From: [Phialemoniopsis] sp. UDSM-2020
Taxonomy: Eukaryota > Ascomycota > Sordariomycetes > Thyridiales > Thyridiaceae
Assembly: GCA_018873225.1 (NCBI GenBank)
Contig: JAEILZ010000001.1
Coordinates: forward strand, 4,278,001-4,342,000
Length of the DNA: 64,000 nucleotides
Direction: 5' to 3'
Below are positions 32,268 to 44,026 of the stretch, in pieces (within the stretch, counting starts at the first letter, position 1; each line of letters starts with the position of its first letter). Made by a program: the position numbers and the translations under genes. The notes under the pieces are model-generated. The model saw only the letters and a program-made list of their open reading frames with translations, did no database searches and was not told the origin of the DNA.

Positions 32268-34794
32268 ATGGCTTCCCTCAATCTCTCCATAAACGGCCCC
32301 TCCATCAAGAGCAGCTACCAAGGTGTCGTCAATGCTACTCTGCCCTCCTCAAGCTCTTCCACCTTCGCCCACTGGGCACTCTTCACGGTGCAGGCCCCGT
32401 TGATGAACGCCTTCCAAGATAGCGCCTCAAAAGAGAGTATTCTTAAAGTGCAGGGCACCGGAGGTAAGCTTACCGGGCGCTCCGACGCCAGCTCACGATC
32501 AAGCCAAGTGTCGTCTGTTCTGAAAACTGACTCTTACCACCCCAGACGGCGAGCTCGACGAATTGATCGAAGACTTCAACGAGGGGCGTATTCAGTTTGC
32601 CTACCTCAAGGTCAAGGATCCCAACACCGGCCTCCCCAAGAATGTTCTGATTGCATGGTGCGGAGGCGGTGTCCCCGAGAGGACCAAGGGTTACTTCACA
32701 AGCCATTTGAATGCCGTTTCCAAAATCCTGCACGGCTATCACGTCCAGATCACTGCTCGATCAGACACCGATCTCGAGCCCGCAAGCATCATGAAGAAGG
32801 TCGCCGACGCCTCCGGCGCCAAGTACACCGCTGGCGGATCTGCGCCAATGTCCTCCGCCCCACCACCCGTCGCAAAGAAGCCAGTCTTCACTCCCACTAC
32901 ATCGAGCAGCGCCGCCAGCCCCCTGATCGCAGCGCGCAACAGGAGGTCGGAAAATGTCGACGAGGATGGCTGGGGTGCCGATGCCCCTCCAGTTACCCGC
33001 ACACAAATTGAGAAGGTTGAGTCGGCTTACAAGCCTACCAAGGTCAACATCTCAGAACTCACGGGCCAAAAGCAAGAGCCTTCAAGATTCAATGACAGTC
33101 GCCGGGACGAGGGAACCAGCGACGTTGTGAGGGGAGGCTATCAGCCCATTGGAAAGGTCGACATCGCTGCGATCCGTGCTGCTGCTAAAGAACAAAAGGA
33201 TGACCGACCGACCATTGTCAAGGGTGCTTACGAACCTGTTGGAAAGGTCGATATCGCAGCCATCCGTGCGAAGGCACAGAAGCCAGCTGAGGAGGAGCGC
33301 GAGATTCCACAAGCGCCGGAGCCTTCTGAGCCGCCGAAGAGCCTTGCCGAGCGAAGCGCTGCCTTCAGCCAGCCGCAATCGGAGCGTCTGACCAGCATGC
33401 CAAAGCCCAAGGTTGCGAACAAGTTTGGCGGCGCATCGTCCTTCACGGGTACTAAGGCCCCGACTCCTGGCGCTCTCGGTTTTGGCACGCCCGTCGCGGC
33501 AGCTGCCCCTCCCGTTGGATCAGCCAGCCGCACCTTTGCAGACCAAGGCGGCAAGACCCCGGCACAGCTCTGGGCCGAGAAGAAGGCCAGGCAAGGTGGC
33601 GCGGCACCAACGCCGGCCTCACCCCCAGCCGCAGATCCTGTCACAGCGCAGAAGAGTGGCAGTGAGTGGAAGAGTGGTTACGCAGGGAAGAGCTGGGCAA
33701 CTGTTCAAACCGCAGGTTATGGCCAAGGCCATGTTGTAGAGCAGAGGACAGGCGAGGAGCCACCCGCCGCTGCAGACGAGCCCAGCTCTCCTTCTGCCGG
33801 CGGCGGTGTATCTGCACTCCGGGACCGTTTCAAGGATGCTCAACCGATGGGACAGTCTACCCGCGAGATCCCTCGAGCTCCTACGGGCGGTGATGACGAA
33901 GCGCCGCCCCCGCCACCGATGGGCAGCCGCCCCTCAGCGCCCTCCGGCGGTTTCGCATTGCCAGGGCTCCCCTCCCGTCCAGCCGCAGCTGATGAAGAGG
34001 AGGAGGAGGAAGAGCCGGAGATTCCCGAACGGGAGGAGTCGCCACCCCGTGTTGCCGTCCCAGTACCCCGTATCCCCGAGCCCGAGATCGAGCCTGCGGA
34101 GATTGAGCCTCCCCAAGCTTTGCCCGTTCGCCAGCTTGCGAGGGAGGTGCCCCAAGAGGAGGATCTTCCCGAGGATCACGAAGCTCACGATATGGCCCGA
34201 GGCGCTGCTACGGCTGTGGCGGAAGAGGAGTTTGGCCATGATCAAGTCGCAGAGAGCCATGTGGCACCTGGCACGGGTGGTGGCAAGCGCGCTGTGGTCC
34301 AGTACGACTACGAGAAGGCCGAAGACAACGAGATTGAGCTCAAGGAGGGCGAGTATGTCAGCAATATCGACATGGTGGACGACGACTGGTGGATGGGCAC
34401 TAACGCCCAGGGCGAGAGTGGTCTGTTCCCGAGCAACTACGTCGAGCTTGTTGACGATGACGAGGCTGCTCCTGCTCAGTCTCATGCGGCTGCTGCTGTT
34501 CCCCCGCCCCCTGCGCCTGCTGCTGAGCCCGAGCCGGCGGCGGCTTCAGCTGGAGGTGGCGGCGCCACTGCCACCGCTCAATTCGATTACGAGGCTGCGG
34601 AAGACAATGGTGAGCCCATACATGCAAACTTGACCATGAGAAATGAATACCCCGCTAACAATTGAGCAGAGTTGAGCTTCCCCGAAGGTGCCAAGGTTAC
34701 CAACCTGGAGTTCCCTGACGAGGACTGGTGGTTCGGCCACTACAACGGACAGTCCGGCCTTTTCCCTGCCAACTACGTCGAGCTGGATCAATAA
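32268..34794 (+). CDS. ABP1: Actin-binding protein Abp1 (drebrin-like)
   Basis: Cortical actin-patch protein that binds F-actin, activates Arp2/3 and recruits endocytic factors. Exons 32268-32463, 32546-34609, 34670-34794; 794 residues. An ADF-homology domain occupies about 1-140 (FAHWALFTVQ, GRIQFAYLKVKDPNTGLPKN, GGGVPERTKGYFTSHL). The middle is disordered, with two related repeats GAYEPVGKVDIAAIRA and GGYQPIGKVDIAAIRA (about 200-245). Further on is an Ala/Pro-rich part containing two short RDRF/KKAR-type basic acidic motifs and an acidic Glu run (about 510-580). Two SH3 domains end the protein: about 646-700 (AVVQYDYEKAEDNEIEL, DDWWMG, FPSNYVEL) and about 740-794 (ATAQFDYEAAEDNELSF, DEDWWFG, FPANYVEL). 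An intron splits the second SH3. Yeast Abp1 has one SH3, so two is a point of difference. Confidence 0.93.
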
Positions 34795-35026
34795 GCTCTG
34801 GATTTTGTCACTTCGGTCGGTTATGTTGGACTTTGATTGCTTTGTTCAAGCTGCATCTTTGATGGTTCATCCGGGCTTGTTGAAAAAGCTATTTATATTG
34901 TAGATCTCGAATTGGAATGACCCAATGTGGTCCTGTTTTCACTTTGACATACACTTTTCTTATAACTAGACATGTGATACAATATGGTACAAAATTCTCC
35001 AGGGCAGTCCTCCAGCTACGTTACTC

Positions 35027-37230
35027 CTACAGCTGATCCAGGAGCTTCCTCGTGAATGTAGGCAACTCGTCCAGCGCGACCTTCTCCTTGACCCCGAGCC
35101 TGCGGCACTGCACCTCGCACATGCGCGACGCCGTCCACGACTTGCCTACTACGACGATGACCGGGTAGCCCACGAGGTCCGCGTCCTTCATCTTCCAGCC
35201 CAGCGAGCTGTCGCGGTCGTCGAGGACGAGGTCGACCGCGCTGCCGGTGACGAGGGCATCGTAAACCTGGCCCGCCGCGTCGTCGAGCTTGTGGCCCGCC
35301 AGCACGGCGACCTCGTACGGCGCGATGGCGCGCGGCCAGTTGAGGCCCCGGCTGTCGGCGAGGTGGTCGGCCACGGCGCCGATGATGCGCGACACGCCGA
35401 TGCCGTGGCAGCCCATCTGCAAGGGGGCCGGGGCCTTGTTGGGCAGGCTCACCACGGCGCCGAGGGGCTCCGAGTAGCGCGTGCCGAGGTGGAAGGTGTG
35501 GCCTAGCTCGATGGCCTTTTGCACGTTGAGGGTGCCGTTGTCGCACTTGGGGCAGGGGTCGCCGGGCTGGATGCGCATGAGGTTCAGGGGTTGTTGGTTG
35601 GATGAGTCCTGGGTCTGGGTGGTGGAGGGGATGGCCTTGAGGGCGGCGGCGGAGGTCGAGGGGAAGGGCCACTGGGAGGCGGTGCCGTCGGTGTTGAGGG
35701 AGATGAATTGTTCGGCGGTGAAAGAGGGGAGTCTGTTGTCGATGAGGTTGAGGAGGCGTGGAGGGTTGGTCTTGTCCGTTTCTGAGGCTGAGCTGGGGTT
35801 TTGAGTCCGGTCGAGGGCTTGCTGCCACAGTGGAAGGGGGTCTTCAATTCCGGCATCAAGGCCCGGGACCAAAGATTTGAGGGCGTCGGTGTTGACCTCG
35901 TCGGCGTCAAACTTTGTTGTCCTCCCCGACGAGTCGGTGACCGCCGCCGGATACCAGACGTTGACGAGCGTGGACCTGTCCTTGGTGATGCCACGCCAGA
36001 TCCGGATCCCTTCTACTTCAGGTTTTGGCCAAACCGGCTCGTTCTGCACCACGGGGCGAGTCTCGGCCAACTCGGCGTTGGCAACATAGTCACAGCTGTT
36101 GCAGCTAATGACATGGTCCTCGCCAAGCGAGGTCGCAATGTGGTACTCGTGGCTCAAATCACCACCCATGTCGCCGGAGCTGGCCTCGGCAACAAGGACG
36201 GGCACGTTCAACTCAGCGAAGAAGTTGTTGTATGCAGTTCTTACTTGCTCATATGTCCCGAGCGCTGCCTCGGTGGTGATGTCAAAGGTATAAAGGTCCT
36301 TCATGGTGAACTCGCGAGAGCGCAGCAGGCCATGACGGGGCCTGGCCTCGTCTCTATATTTTCTCGCTTTTCCAGGGGTCAGTGACTACAGTATCATACG
36401 GCGGGGGATTAGCAACTCACTTATCTGGTATAGGCGGATGGGAAGGTTTTTGAAGGAGTTGACCGTTTGAGAGATCATGTTGGTGATCTCTTCTTCGTGA
36501 GTCGGCCCCAGTAGATACTTGGCCTTCTTCCGGTCACTCAAACGCCAGAGCTGTGTAGTGCTTCAGTTAATCACGACTGATCTCTGGCATAATTCTAATG
36601 GTATCTCACCTCTGCACCAATGCTCTGCAAACGACCGCTTCGCTGCCATAATGCTTCAGATGAGATGCTGGACAAAGCCAGCTTCGAAGCACCTATAATA
36701 CATTAGTCCAGTTGAGCACATGAAAGTTTAGTCTTCCATGAACTTACCAACGGATCTCATATGCTTATCAATGAGATCTTCGATCTTTTGCTGCACCCTG
36801 CAGCCCAGTGGGAGCATGTGATAGATGCCGGAATGTGCCTTGGTGTGTCGGTCAGCCCAGGTCAGCTTGAACTTCAAAGACTCCAGCAAGACTCACTTGT
36901 CGCAGGAAACCGGCTCTCAATAATTTTGCGTGTGATTCTGCATCTGAAATCAGCCGTCGATCCATGGAGGTCTCGGTAATCCTCGATGAATACCTTCGTC
37001 TTCCTTGACATCTTTGGCAACGACACTGGCGGCCGGGATCCAGATATTGGACAATCGGTTCCGATGATCGGTATGAAATTGTCGTATCTGAATTACTTAG
37101 CTCATGACTGCTTCAAGACTGAGGAATCGTACCATACCCTTACGAACTCACGCTGTAGCAAGTCATGATGAGCCCGAAGCAGGAGCCCGCTTGGTGGGTG
37201 CTGCAACCCTCTGAGGAGACGGGCACCCAT
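35027..37230 (-). CDS. Mitochondrial prolyl-tRNA synthetase (bacterial-type, class II)
   Basis: Charges mitochondrial tRNA-Pro. Seven exons: 37230-37144, 37087-36994, 36943-36897, 36838-36748, 36692-36610, 36550-36421 and 36366-35027; 623 residues with all phases matching. The first 30 or so residues (MGARLLRGLQHPPSGLLLRA) have the Arg/Leu composition of a mitochondrial presequence. Class II signatures: motif 1 around HSGIYHMLPLGCRVQQKI, the GPTHEEEIT segment, motif 2 YRDEARPRHGLLRSREF, and motif 3 QMGCHGIGVSRIIGAV. A roughly 200-residue insert between motifs 2 and 3 resembles a reduced, poorly conserved version of the bacterial editing insertion. An anticodon-binding domain closes the protein (YEVAVLAGHKLDD). 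In exon 1 the GTGAGT donor would break the frame; the GTAAGG donor nine bases on keeps it, so residues 27-29 are the least certain. Confidence 0.9.
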
Positions 37231-37756
37231 GATGGCCTCTTGGGCAGCTTCAGTGTTGATGCAGACTCCAAGGGTAGCGGTTTAGAAAGCATAATAACCA
37301 ATATCGACTACCTCATGTTCAATCGTACAGACTCATCCTGATATTCATAGCCTTGCATGATCGGTCCTCAAATCTAAGCTGTCTGCTCGCTCACTGGTGG
37401 ACTGGGATGGCGCTCGAGCCACAGGAGCTTTACCCACTAAAAGCGCTACCCGAAGATGGGATTAGCGTGTGGAGTCTGCTAAACCTCTGGACCCCTCGCC
37501 CAAGCTGGGATCCACTAAAAAGTTTTCGGAGTCGACAAAAATGCAAGTGAGGAAAAGCTCCATTCACAAAGCCGTGCAATACCATTTTACTGCAATCCTC
37601 ATTGACGCCTCTTCTCGTTCAAGACAAGCCGACGTCCTACTAGACATCGGTTAGAGGCAGTCTCTTGAGAGGTTTTGCATTCTCAATCAATTGAGTATTC
37701 TCTTCCGGGAAAACCCACAGGCTGTCAAGTCTGTCTCTTTCCAGCGACAACCCAAT
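37231..37756. other. Divergent promoter, prolyl-tRNA synthetase / NOC1
   Basis: 526 bases shared by two divergent genes for translation and ribosome assembly. No conserved element is certain. The frame upstream of the NOC1 ATG is open to 37691 but has no earlier ATG. Confidence 0.55.
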
Positions 37757-40700
37757 ATGGCACCGAACCGGTCGAACAAGCAGAACAAGAAGGCCGCACC
37801 CAATGCGGCCCGATCTTTCGACGAAGCAGCTTTGTCGCAACTCACGGCAAAGATTGACAAGAACCTATCCAAATCAGACGAGCGCCCGGGCTCAGGGAAG
37901 CGGAAGCGTGATGACCGTGACAGCAACGACACCAAGTCCAAGAAGAGGCAGGCACAGCCGCAAGCGGATGGCCACAAGGACCGGAGAAGGGCCGAGAAGC
38001 CCAAGCAAAGCGCAGATGCCAAGCTAAAGGCGCTGTTGCAGGAGATCAAAGAGCTCGGTGGTGATGAAGGCGATCTGGATCTGGTGGCTGGCATCGACTC
38101 GGACGCCGAGGAAGGGGCACCGACTTCCAAGACCGACCGGCCGCTGGATGATTCCTTCAAGTCCGAGCTATTGAAGTTTGCCTCGGGACTTGGCTTCGAC
38201 CAAGTGCGTGACCAAGAAGAGGAGGAGGGCGAAGACGACGGAGAGGATCGAGACGAAGACGAGGACGAGGGCGATGATGAGGAGGAAGAGGCTGTTGAGG
38301 AGCAAACGGCGCCACCAAAGCCAGCACCTCAACCGACTCCAGTAGAGGACGCGAAAGGTCGCAAGATTAAGTCAAAGTTGGTTAGTAAGCCGCTCACTCT
38401 ACATCGTACTCTACTTTCAACATCTAACACGAGCCCCAGATCTTCGAAGCACGTCCTGACTGGCACGGCCTCAGCCATGAAGGATTGGAGACGCCGACCA
38501 CGGATGAGATTAGCGAGCACTCTCAAACCATCTCCAGCCTGAAGACATTCGCTCAAGGTCTGTTGGACAAAGATACTGCTGCATACAACACGAGTGTAGC
38601 ATCCTCGTCGACCCGCAAGTTCATGTCGACCATCATGTCATCCGGTACGATGTCTGATAAGGTGTCGGCACTGACTCTTGCTGTTCAAGAGTCTCCCGTG
38701 CACAACGTGAAGGCTCTGGAGAATCTCATGAATCTTGCTGGCAAGAAGAGTAGGGGACAGGCTATTGCTGCCCTGGGAGCCTTGGTCGATCTGCTCGGCA
38801 ACGGCGTGGTTTTGCCCAACGACCGACGGTTACGATCCTTCCACATGCAGCCGGCTTTGCTTGGTGCTTTGCAGCACAGTTCGGTCACTCACTGGAGGCC
38901 GAGCCAGAAGCTGCCCGGCAAGCTCACCGAAGCCCATCTCATCATGTGGGTCTTTGAGGACTGGCTCAAGGATGCCTACTTCAAGATCATCCAGCTTCTA
39001 GAGGTGTGGTGCAGTGACGAGATTGAGTACTCAAGATCAAGGTCGCTCGATTTCGTCTTCGGTCTGTTGCGAGACAAGCCGGAGCAGGAGGCCAATCTGC
39101 TACGACTGCTCGTGAACAAGCTCGGAGATAGGGAGCGAAAGATCGCATCCAGAGCATCCTATCTTCTCCTTCAGCTGCTCAATATCCACCCGGGCATGAA
39201 GGCCATTGTCATCAGTATGATCGAGCAGGAAGCGCTACTGCGTCCCGGCCAGAGCATCCGCACCAAGTACTACGCGATCAACACCCTGAACCAGACGATT
39301 CTTAGCACCAAGGAGCCATCCACTGCTGACACCCTCATTCGTATATACTTCGACCTCTTTGTTTCCCTGCTCAAGGCGGGCGCACTAGAATCGGTAGACA
39401 GCTTTGTTGTTGATCACGCAGGGGGTAAGCAAGAGAAGAAGAAGCCCGCCGGCAGGAAGCCGAAACCGGGCCAGAAGAAGGATGTCAACGCTGCCAATGA
39501 GCGAGAGACAGCCGAGAAGCTAGTCTCAGCAATCCTCACGGGTATCAACCGAGCCATCCCATTTGCAGCAACGGATGAGTCAACGTAAGCACTCCCTTGT
39601 GCTTGCTTGGGAATCACAATTACAGTACTAATATGCAAATTATAGTTTGGAGAAGCATCTTGATACACTATTCAAGATCACGCACTCGTCGAACTTCAAC
39701 ACGAGTATACAAGCTTTGATGCTCATCCAACAGGTCGCAACGACCAAGCAGCTGGCTATCGACCGCTTCTATCGAACTCTTTATGAGTCTCTGCTGGATC
39801 CAAGGTTGATCAACTCCTCCAAGCAGGCACTATACTTGAACCTGCTCTACCGGTCTCTCAAAAACGATGTGGACGTCCGACGAGTCAAGGCATTTGTAAA
39901 ACGGATGCTGCAGATCGTCAGCATACATCAGCCGTCCTTTGCCTGTGGTGTCCTGTACCTTGTCTTTGAGTTGGAAAGTACGTTCCCAGACCTCAAGACA
40001 TTGCTCAACGACCCGGAAGACAACGAAGATGATGAAGAGATCTACAAGGACGTGGATAAAGAAGACGAGCCAAGCGGTGCACCTATCAATGAGCTGCCCA
40101 AACTCAACACACGAGCTTACGATGGGCGCAAGCGAGACCCCGAGTACAGCAACGCAGACCAGAGCTGTCTCTGGGAATTGGTAAGTCCACGCATAACCTA
40201 GCCGTCCCAGAACCAACTGCTAATAGGATCCCAGCTTCCTCTCCTGAACCACTTCCATCCCTCTGTGAAGGTCTTCGCGACGAACTTATTAGTCAAACAA
40301 AAGAAGCTACCCAAGCCGGAGCTGGCCAATCACACGCTCATGCATTTCCTCGACAAATTCGTGTACCGAAACCCGAAGGCAGCAGACGCCAAACGAGGTA
40401 CATCCATTATGCAGCCGGTCTTGGCATCTGGCAGCTCAGCGCATATCGTGGCTGGGGGCAAGGACGCAGCTCGTCACCAGCCCACTGTCAACTCTGCAGC
40501 TTTCTGGAACAAGAAATCAGAAGATGTCGCTGCTGAAGATATCTTCTTCCACGAATACTTCTCGCAGGTTGGCAAGCCGGCAGAGACCGCCAAAGCCAAG
40601 GCTGAGAAGGAGGCTGCCGAGCAGCAAGAGGACGACTCGGAAGCCGAGGACGAGATCTGGCAGGCCATGCTGGGCTCCCGCCCTGAAATCCAAGGCGACG

Positions 40701-41056
40701 AGGACGCAGACGTGGACATGGATGATATGGACGAGGAGGGCGATGAGGAGCTGGCAGAGCTGCTCAACATGTCTGATGACAGCGACGAGGGCGACTCGGA
40801 CCTGGAGGGCATGGACGAGGATATGGAATCAGACATGTCTGATGGTGGCGTCGAGTTCCACGACTTTAGCGGAGACGAATCTGAGGAAGCCGAGGAGGCA
40901 GTGGAGGAGGAGGAGGAAGAAACAGAGAGCAAACCCAAGTCGGCCTCCAAGGCAAGCAGGGAACGCAAGAAGAAGCTCAAGGCCCTCCCTATGTTTGCAT
41001 CTGTCGATGACTACGCGGAGATGCTGGGTCAAGAGGAGGATGAGGACTACGCATGA
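37757..41056 (+). CDS. MAK21: Ribosome biogenesis protein Noc1/Mak21 (CBF family)
   Basis: Nucleolar factor that with Noc2 escorts early 60S pre-ribosomes. Exons 37757-38380, 38440-39584, 39646-40180, 40235-41056; 1041 residues. The N-terminal 210 residues are Lys-rich, then very acidic (EEEEGEDDGEDRDEDEDEGD). The conserved region begins with IFEARPDWHGL and includes HWRPSQKLPGKLTEAHLIMW. Helical repeats follow (SRSRSLDFVFGLLRDKPEQE, RKIASRASYLLLQLLNIHPG). The CBF/Mak21 domain (about 560-860) has YRTLYESLLDPRL, SSKQALYLNLLYRSLKNDVD, ELPLLNHFHPSV and AFWNKKSEDVAAEDIFFHEY. An acidic tail ends in a basic patch and the family-typical KKKLKALPMFASVDDYAEML. The start is the first in-frame ATG. Its 3' end is 150 bases from the convergent unknown gene. 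Confidence 0.94.
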
Positions 41057-41207
41057 ACATAGCACTACCAGAAACGGGCTAATGGATCCGTTGAATCAAT
41101 TGCATATTTCTCCTAGCCGTTTGTACTCATTTGCTCTTCGTTATTCAAAGTTGGGTATAAGCCATCATCATCATCGTCGCACACTTCTGCATCCCGACCG
41201 ACTGCAA

Positions 41208-41762
41208 TCAAGCGTCAAACCACTCAAGCGGGTCGTTCTTGTTGAAGATGGCGCGGAACGACTTGCCGCCGCCGGCGTCCTCCTTCTCCTCGGTGTGGAA
41301 GCTGTGGAACTTGGCCTCGTCGTCCGGGCCCGTCGAGAAGATGCGGAACTGCACGTAGGCGGGACCTTCCTCGGGCATGGCGGGGATGCGCAGGCGGCCG
41401 AACAGGATGATGCCGTAGGCGCTGACGGCGGCGCGCACCTCGACGAAATCGTCAGCCGAGAAGGAGGCGAGCTCGTGGTCGGAGAGGTGCTTCACGGCGG
41501 CGAAGTATTCGGGCTCGTGCTCTGCGGGGCGGGTTAGACGGATCACAATGGGGACGACGAGGCTATGAGGTCGTACTGTCATGCTGGTGTCGGAGGTGGA
41601 TGAGCTCCTTCTTGAGCTCGGTCTCGATCTCCTTGAAGGCCTTGATGGACTCCTCCTTGGGCGGGTGGGGCGGGCCGAGATCGACGGTGTCCTTGGTAGC
41701 CTGCAGTGTGCTGTTAGTCTGGGGCAAAGAAGCTATTCTGGGCCCTGAAGAAAGTTTACCAT
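41208..41762 (-). CDS. Conserved-looking small protein, unknown function
   Basis: I do not recognise the family. The best model has three exons: 41762-41760, 41700-41577 and 41521-41208; 146 residues. The first coding exon is just the ATG, followed directly by a GTAAAC donor; the intron has a GACTAAC-like branch site and a CTGCAG acceptor. The protein starts MATKDTVDLGPPHPPKEE. It has a charged helix (KAFKEIETELKKELIHLRHQ), an acidic/hydrophobic core (FSADDFVEVRAAVSAYGIIL), and a C-terminus ending in AIFNKNDPLEWFDA. The 3' exon has the strongly C-ending codons of neighbouring real genes. No signal peptide or membrane segment. An unspliced reading would run open upstream to about 42138 but gives low-quality sequence. 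It diverges from the thioesterase gene. Confidence 0.68.
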
Positions 41763-43021
41763 GTTGTCGGGTCGTCTGTCTCCTTGGGATGTTTTCAAGT
41801 AAAGTGAATTGGGATATCAGTTCAATTGGACTGGCAGTATGGGGTGATCCAGAAACAGGAAGGCAGAAGCACGTATTTATGTAGCTGCGGGAAGCTGCCT
41901 TTTTCATGGTTTCATCATGCAGGGTGCAAGCAGGGCAGAGGGAGCATGTTACGGATCTGCATATTTGCGTAGCCATATGACATAGGCGTGGGCGCAGGTT
42001 AATGCGGGGTGGCACAGCCAGTGACGACAGCTTCCCCTGTGCATCACAACCAGCTTCAGGATAGCTACGTGTGGTAGGTTGGCGGAGGGTGGCAGGATAG
42101 CAGGGGCATCTGCCACTCCTGATCCATGGGAGCAGCACACCTTACACTACTTTAAGCTTCATAGGGCAAACGTAGGCCTAGTCTAGATGTTGGCCAGAGG
42201 AAATGGTGGAGATTGACATCACATAGACACAAAGAGCTATGCTATGGGTTTCGTGAGTTGGCACTGCTCTCGGCCAACTCATCTTGGAGCTCCACCGCCC
42301 ATCTTCAAGCATCACCCAAACCAATGACTGCAGTTGCAGGTTGCTCAAAGAAGCGACAGTCGTGTACTTTAAGCAGGCTGCTTGTCCATACTGCCAAAGT
42401 CCCACTCGCTCGTTTCAAGCTGGGCCTGCTGATGACGGCACTGGAAGGTCGGCTATCTTATCGATAATCTTATCAGCTAAATTCATTTTTTGGGAGGTCG
42501 CAGTGCTGTCAACTCTGCCTCTAGCGAATCAAAGACCCCTGTCGGAAAAGCCGAGACTACGGTCGGAGGTGGTGAGGACCGGTCTCCCGTGTGCCTCGGC
42601 ACAGAAGAATGGAGCAGAGACTTCATTGCACCTTTTCCCAACAAAATTGATCAATCCTGTACGCCAAGCGGGCACCCTCTGATTAGTGAACGGCGAATTG
42701 ATTCCATTGATCGCTTTATGCCCGAGAAGGCGCGCCTTTTAAGTGGTTTGACGGGCGCGACAACCCTGCGCAATTGCTCCTGCTGCGCGGCCCCTGGATC
42801 CTCCTCCACCGCCGCCCTTGTCCACGACGCACTTACACGGCGGAGCTGACTCAACACGCCCTTCCCAAGGGTAGCCTACCGCATTGTAGAGCCTCCGAGC
42901 AACTCCGTATGCCTCTTTGGAGACCCATAGCCTCAACACCTTAGATCGTTGCCTCTACCCGAGTGCGAGACGCGAGTGGATCCCGGGAAGAGGGAAAGCT
43001 CGTCACAGCACATATAACAAG
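41763..43021. other. Intergenic region, unknown gene / thioesterase
   Basis: 1.26 kb divergent promoter region. A long chance frame runs on the minus strand from about 42138 into the unknown gene, and several short frames lie on both strands. None has a domain. No RNA gene is seen. Confidence 0.5.
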
Positions 43022-44026
43022 ATGCTGTCCCGCCGTCTTCTGGGTCTTGCCGCACGGCAAGCCCCAGCGCATACCTTCATATCACGAACTCCTACCTCCT
43101 TTGCACGGTCAAGATTCATTGCAAGGCAAATACGCCTCAATTCAACAGGTGAGCAAAAGTCGTCCTGGCTGTCCTGCTTTGACTCTCACTAACACGCATT
43201 CCAAATCTTGCAGACGCCAACATATTACCTGAGAAAAAACCTGGCTTAATTCGCCGATTCTTCGTATACGCCGGTGCAGGCTTGATCAGTCTTTGGCTCG
43301 GAGTTTGGACATTCAGCGAACCTTCCGCCACGTTGATCAGAGAGATGGTGAACAACAAGATCACCGACAGCGATACGCTGAAAATGTACAAGCCGTCGAA
43401 CCCGCAGGAGCAGGCCGTCGAGGACTACATCAACGCGCACCCGCTGACGGCCGAGATGCGCGCCGACCCGGATATGATCGAGTCCCGCCCGCATCTCAAG
43501 ATGCCTACCGTCTTCCGCCAGGCCAACTTCACCGGCAATACCCTCCTTGGTCCGGGCCGCGTCACCGTGCCGCCCATCGCGTGGGCCGACGACCACGGCA
43601 AGTCGATCGTGACCATCTCTCACTTGGGCACAGACATGTGCGGCCACCCGGGCATCGTACACGGCGGGTTTCTGGCGACCATGTTGGACGAGGGCTTGGC
43701 GAGGTGCTGCTTCGCTGCGCTGCCGCACAATGTCGGCATGACGGCCACGTTGACCGTCAACTACAAGGCTCCCGCCAAGGCGGACTCGTACATCGTGCTC
43801 AGGGCGACGACGACAAAGGTCGAGGGCCGCAAGGCGTGGGTGGAGGGCCGGCTGGAGACGCTGCCGGCCGAGGGCGAGCAGCCCGTCGTGCTGGCCACGG
43901 CCGAGGGGCTGTTCATCTCGCCCAAGCAGGCTGCCGTGAGTTACACTACTTGATCCTTCTGACGATAGACTATTTTACTGACTTGACGGCGTGTAGACAA
44001 TGGCGAATGTGTACACTGTCAAATAA
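43022..44026 (+). CDS. Mitochondrial hotdog-fold thioesterase-like protein
   Basis: Exons 43022-43148, 43214-43935 and 43997-44026; 292 residues. The first 42 residues (MLSRRLLGLAARQAPAHTF, then ARSRFIARQIRLNST) form a mitochondrial presequence. A single hydrophobic segment at about 56-75 (FFVYAGAGLISLWLGVW) probably anchors it in the inner membrane. The hotdog domain spans about 150-275, with the acyl-CoA thioesterase signature HPGIVHGGFLATMLDEGLAR; the His-Gly-Gly and Asp-Glu are intact. It may hydrolyse acyl-CoA in mitochondria. The layout resembles the fungal Fmp10/UPF0644 group (from memory). The last intron has a perfect GTGAGT donor and a CTGAC branch site, and replaces a short read-through tail (VSYTT) with TMANVYTVK; I prefer the spliced form. 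Confidence 0.87.

Noticed and set aside
41763..42138. Upstream extension of the 146-residue gene as one long exon
   Set aside because: Open by chance; composition drops sharply and a good intron with branch site and acceptor explains the junction.
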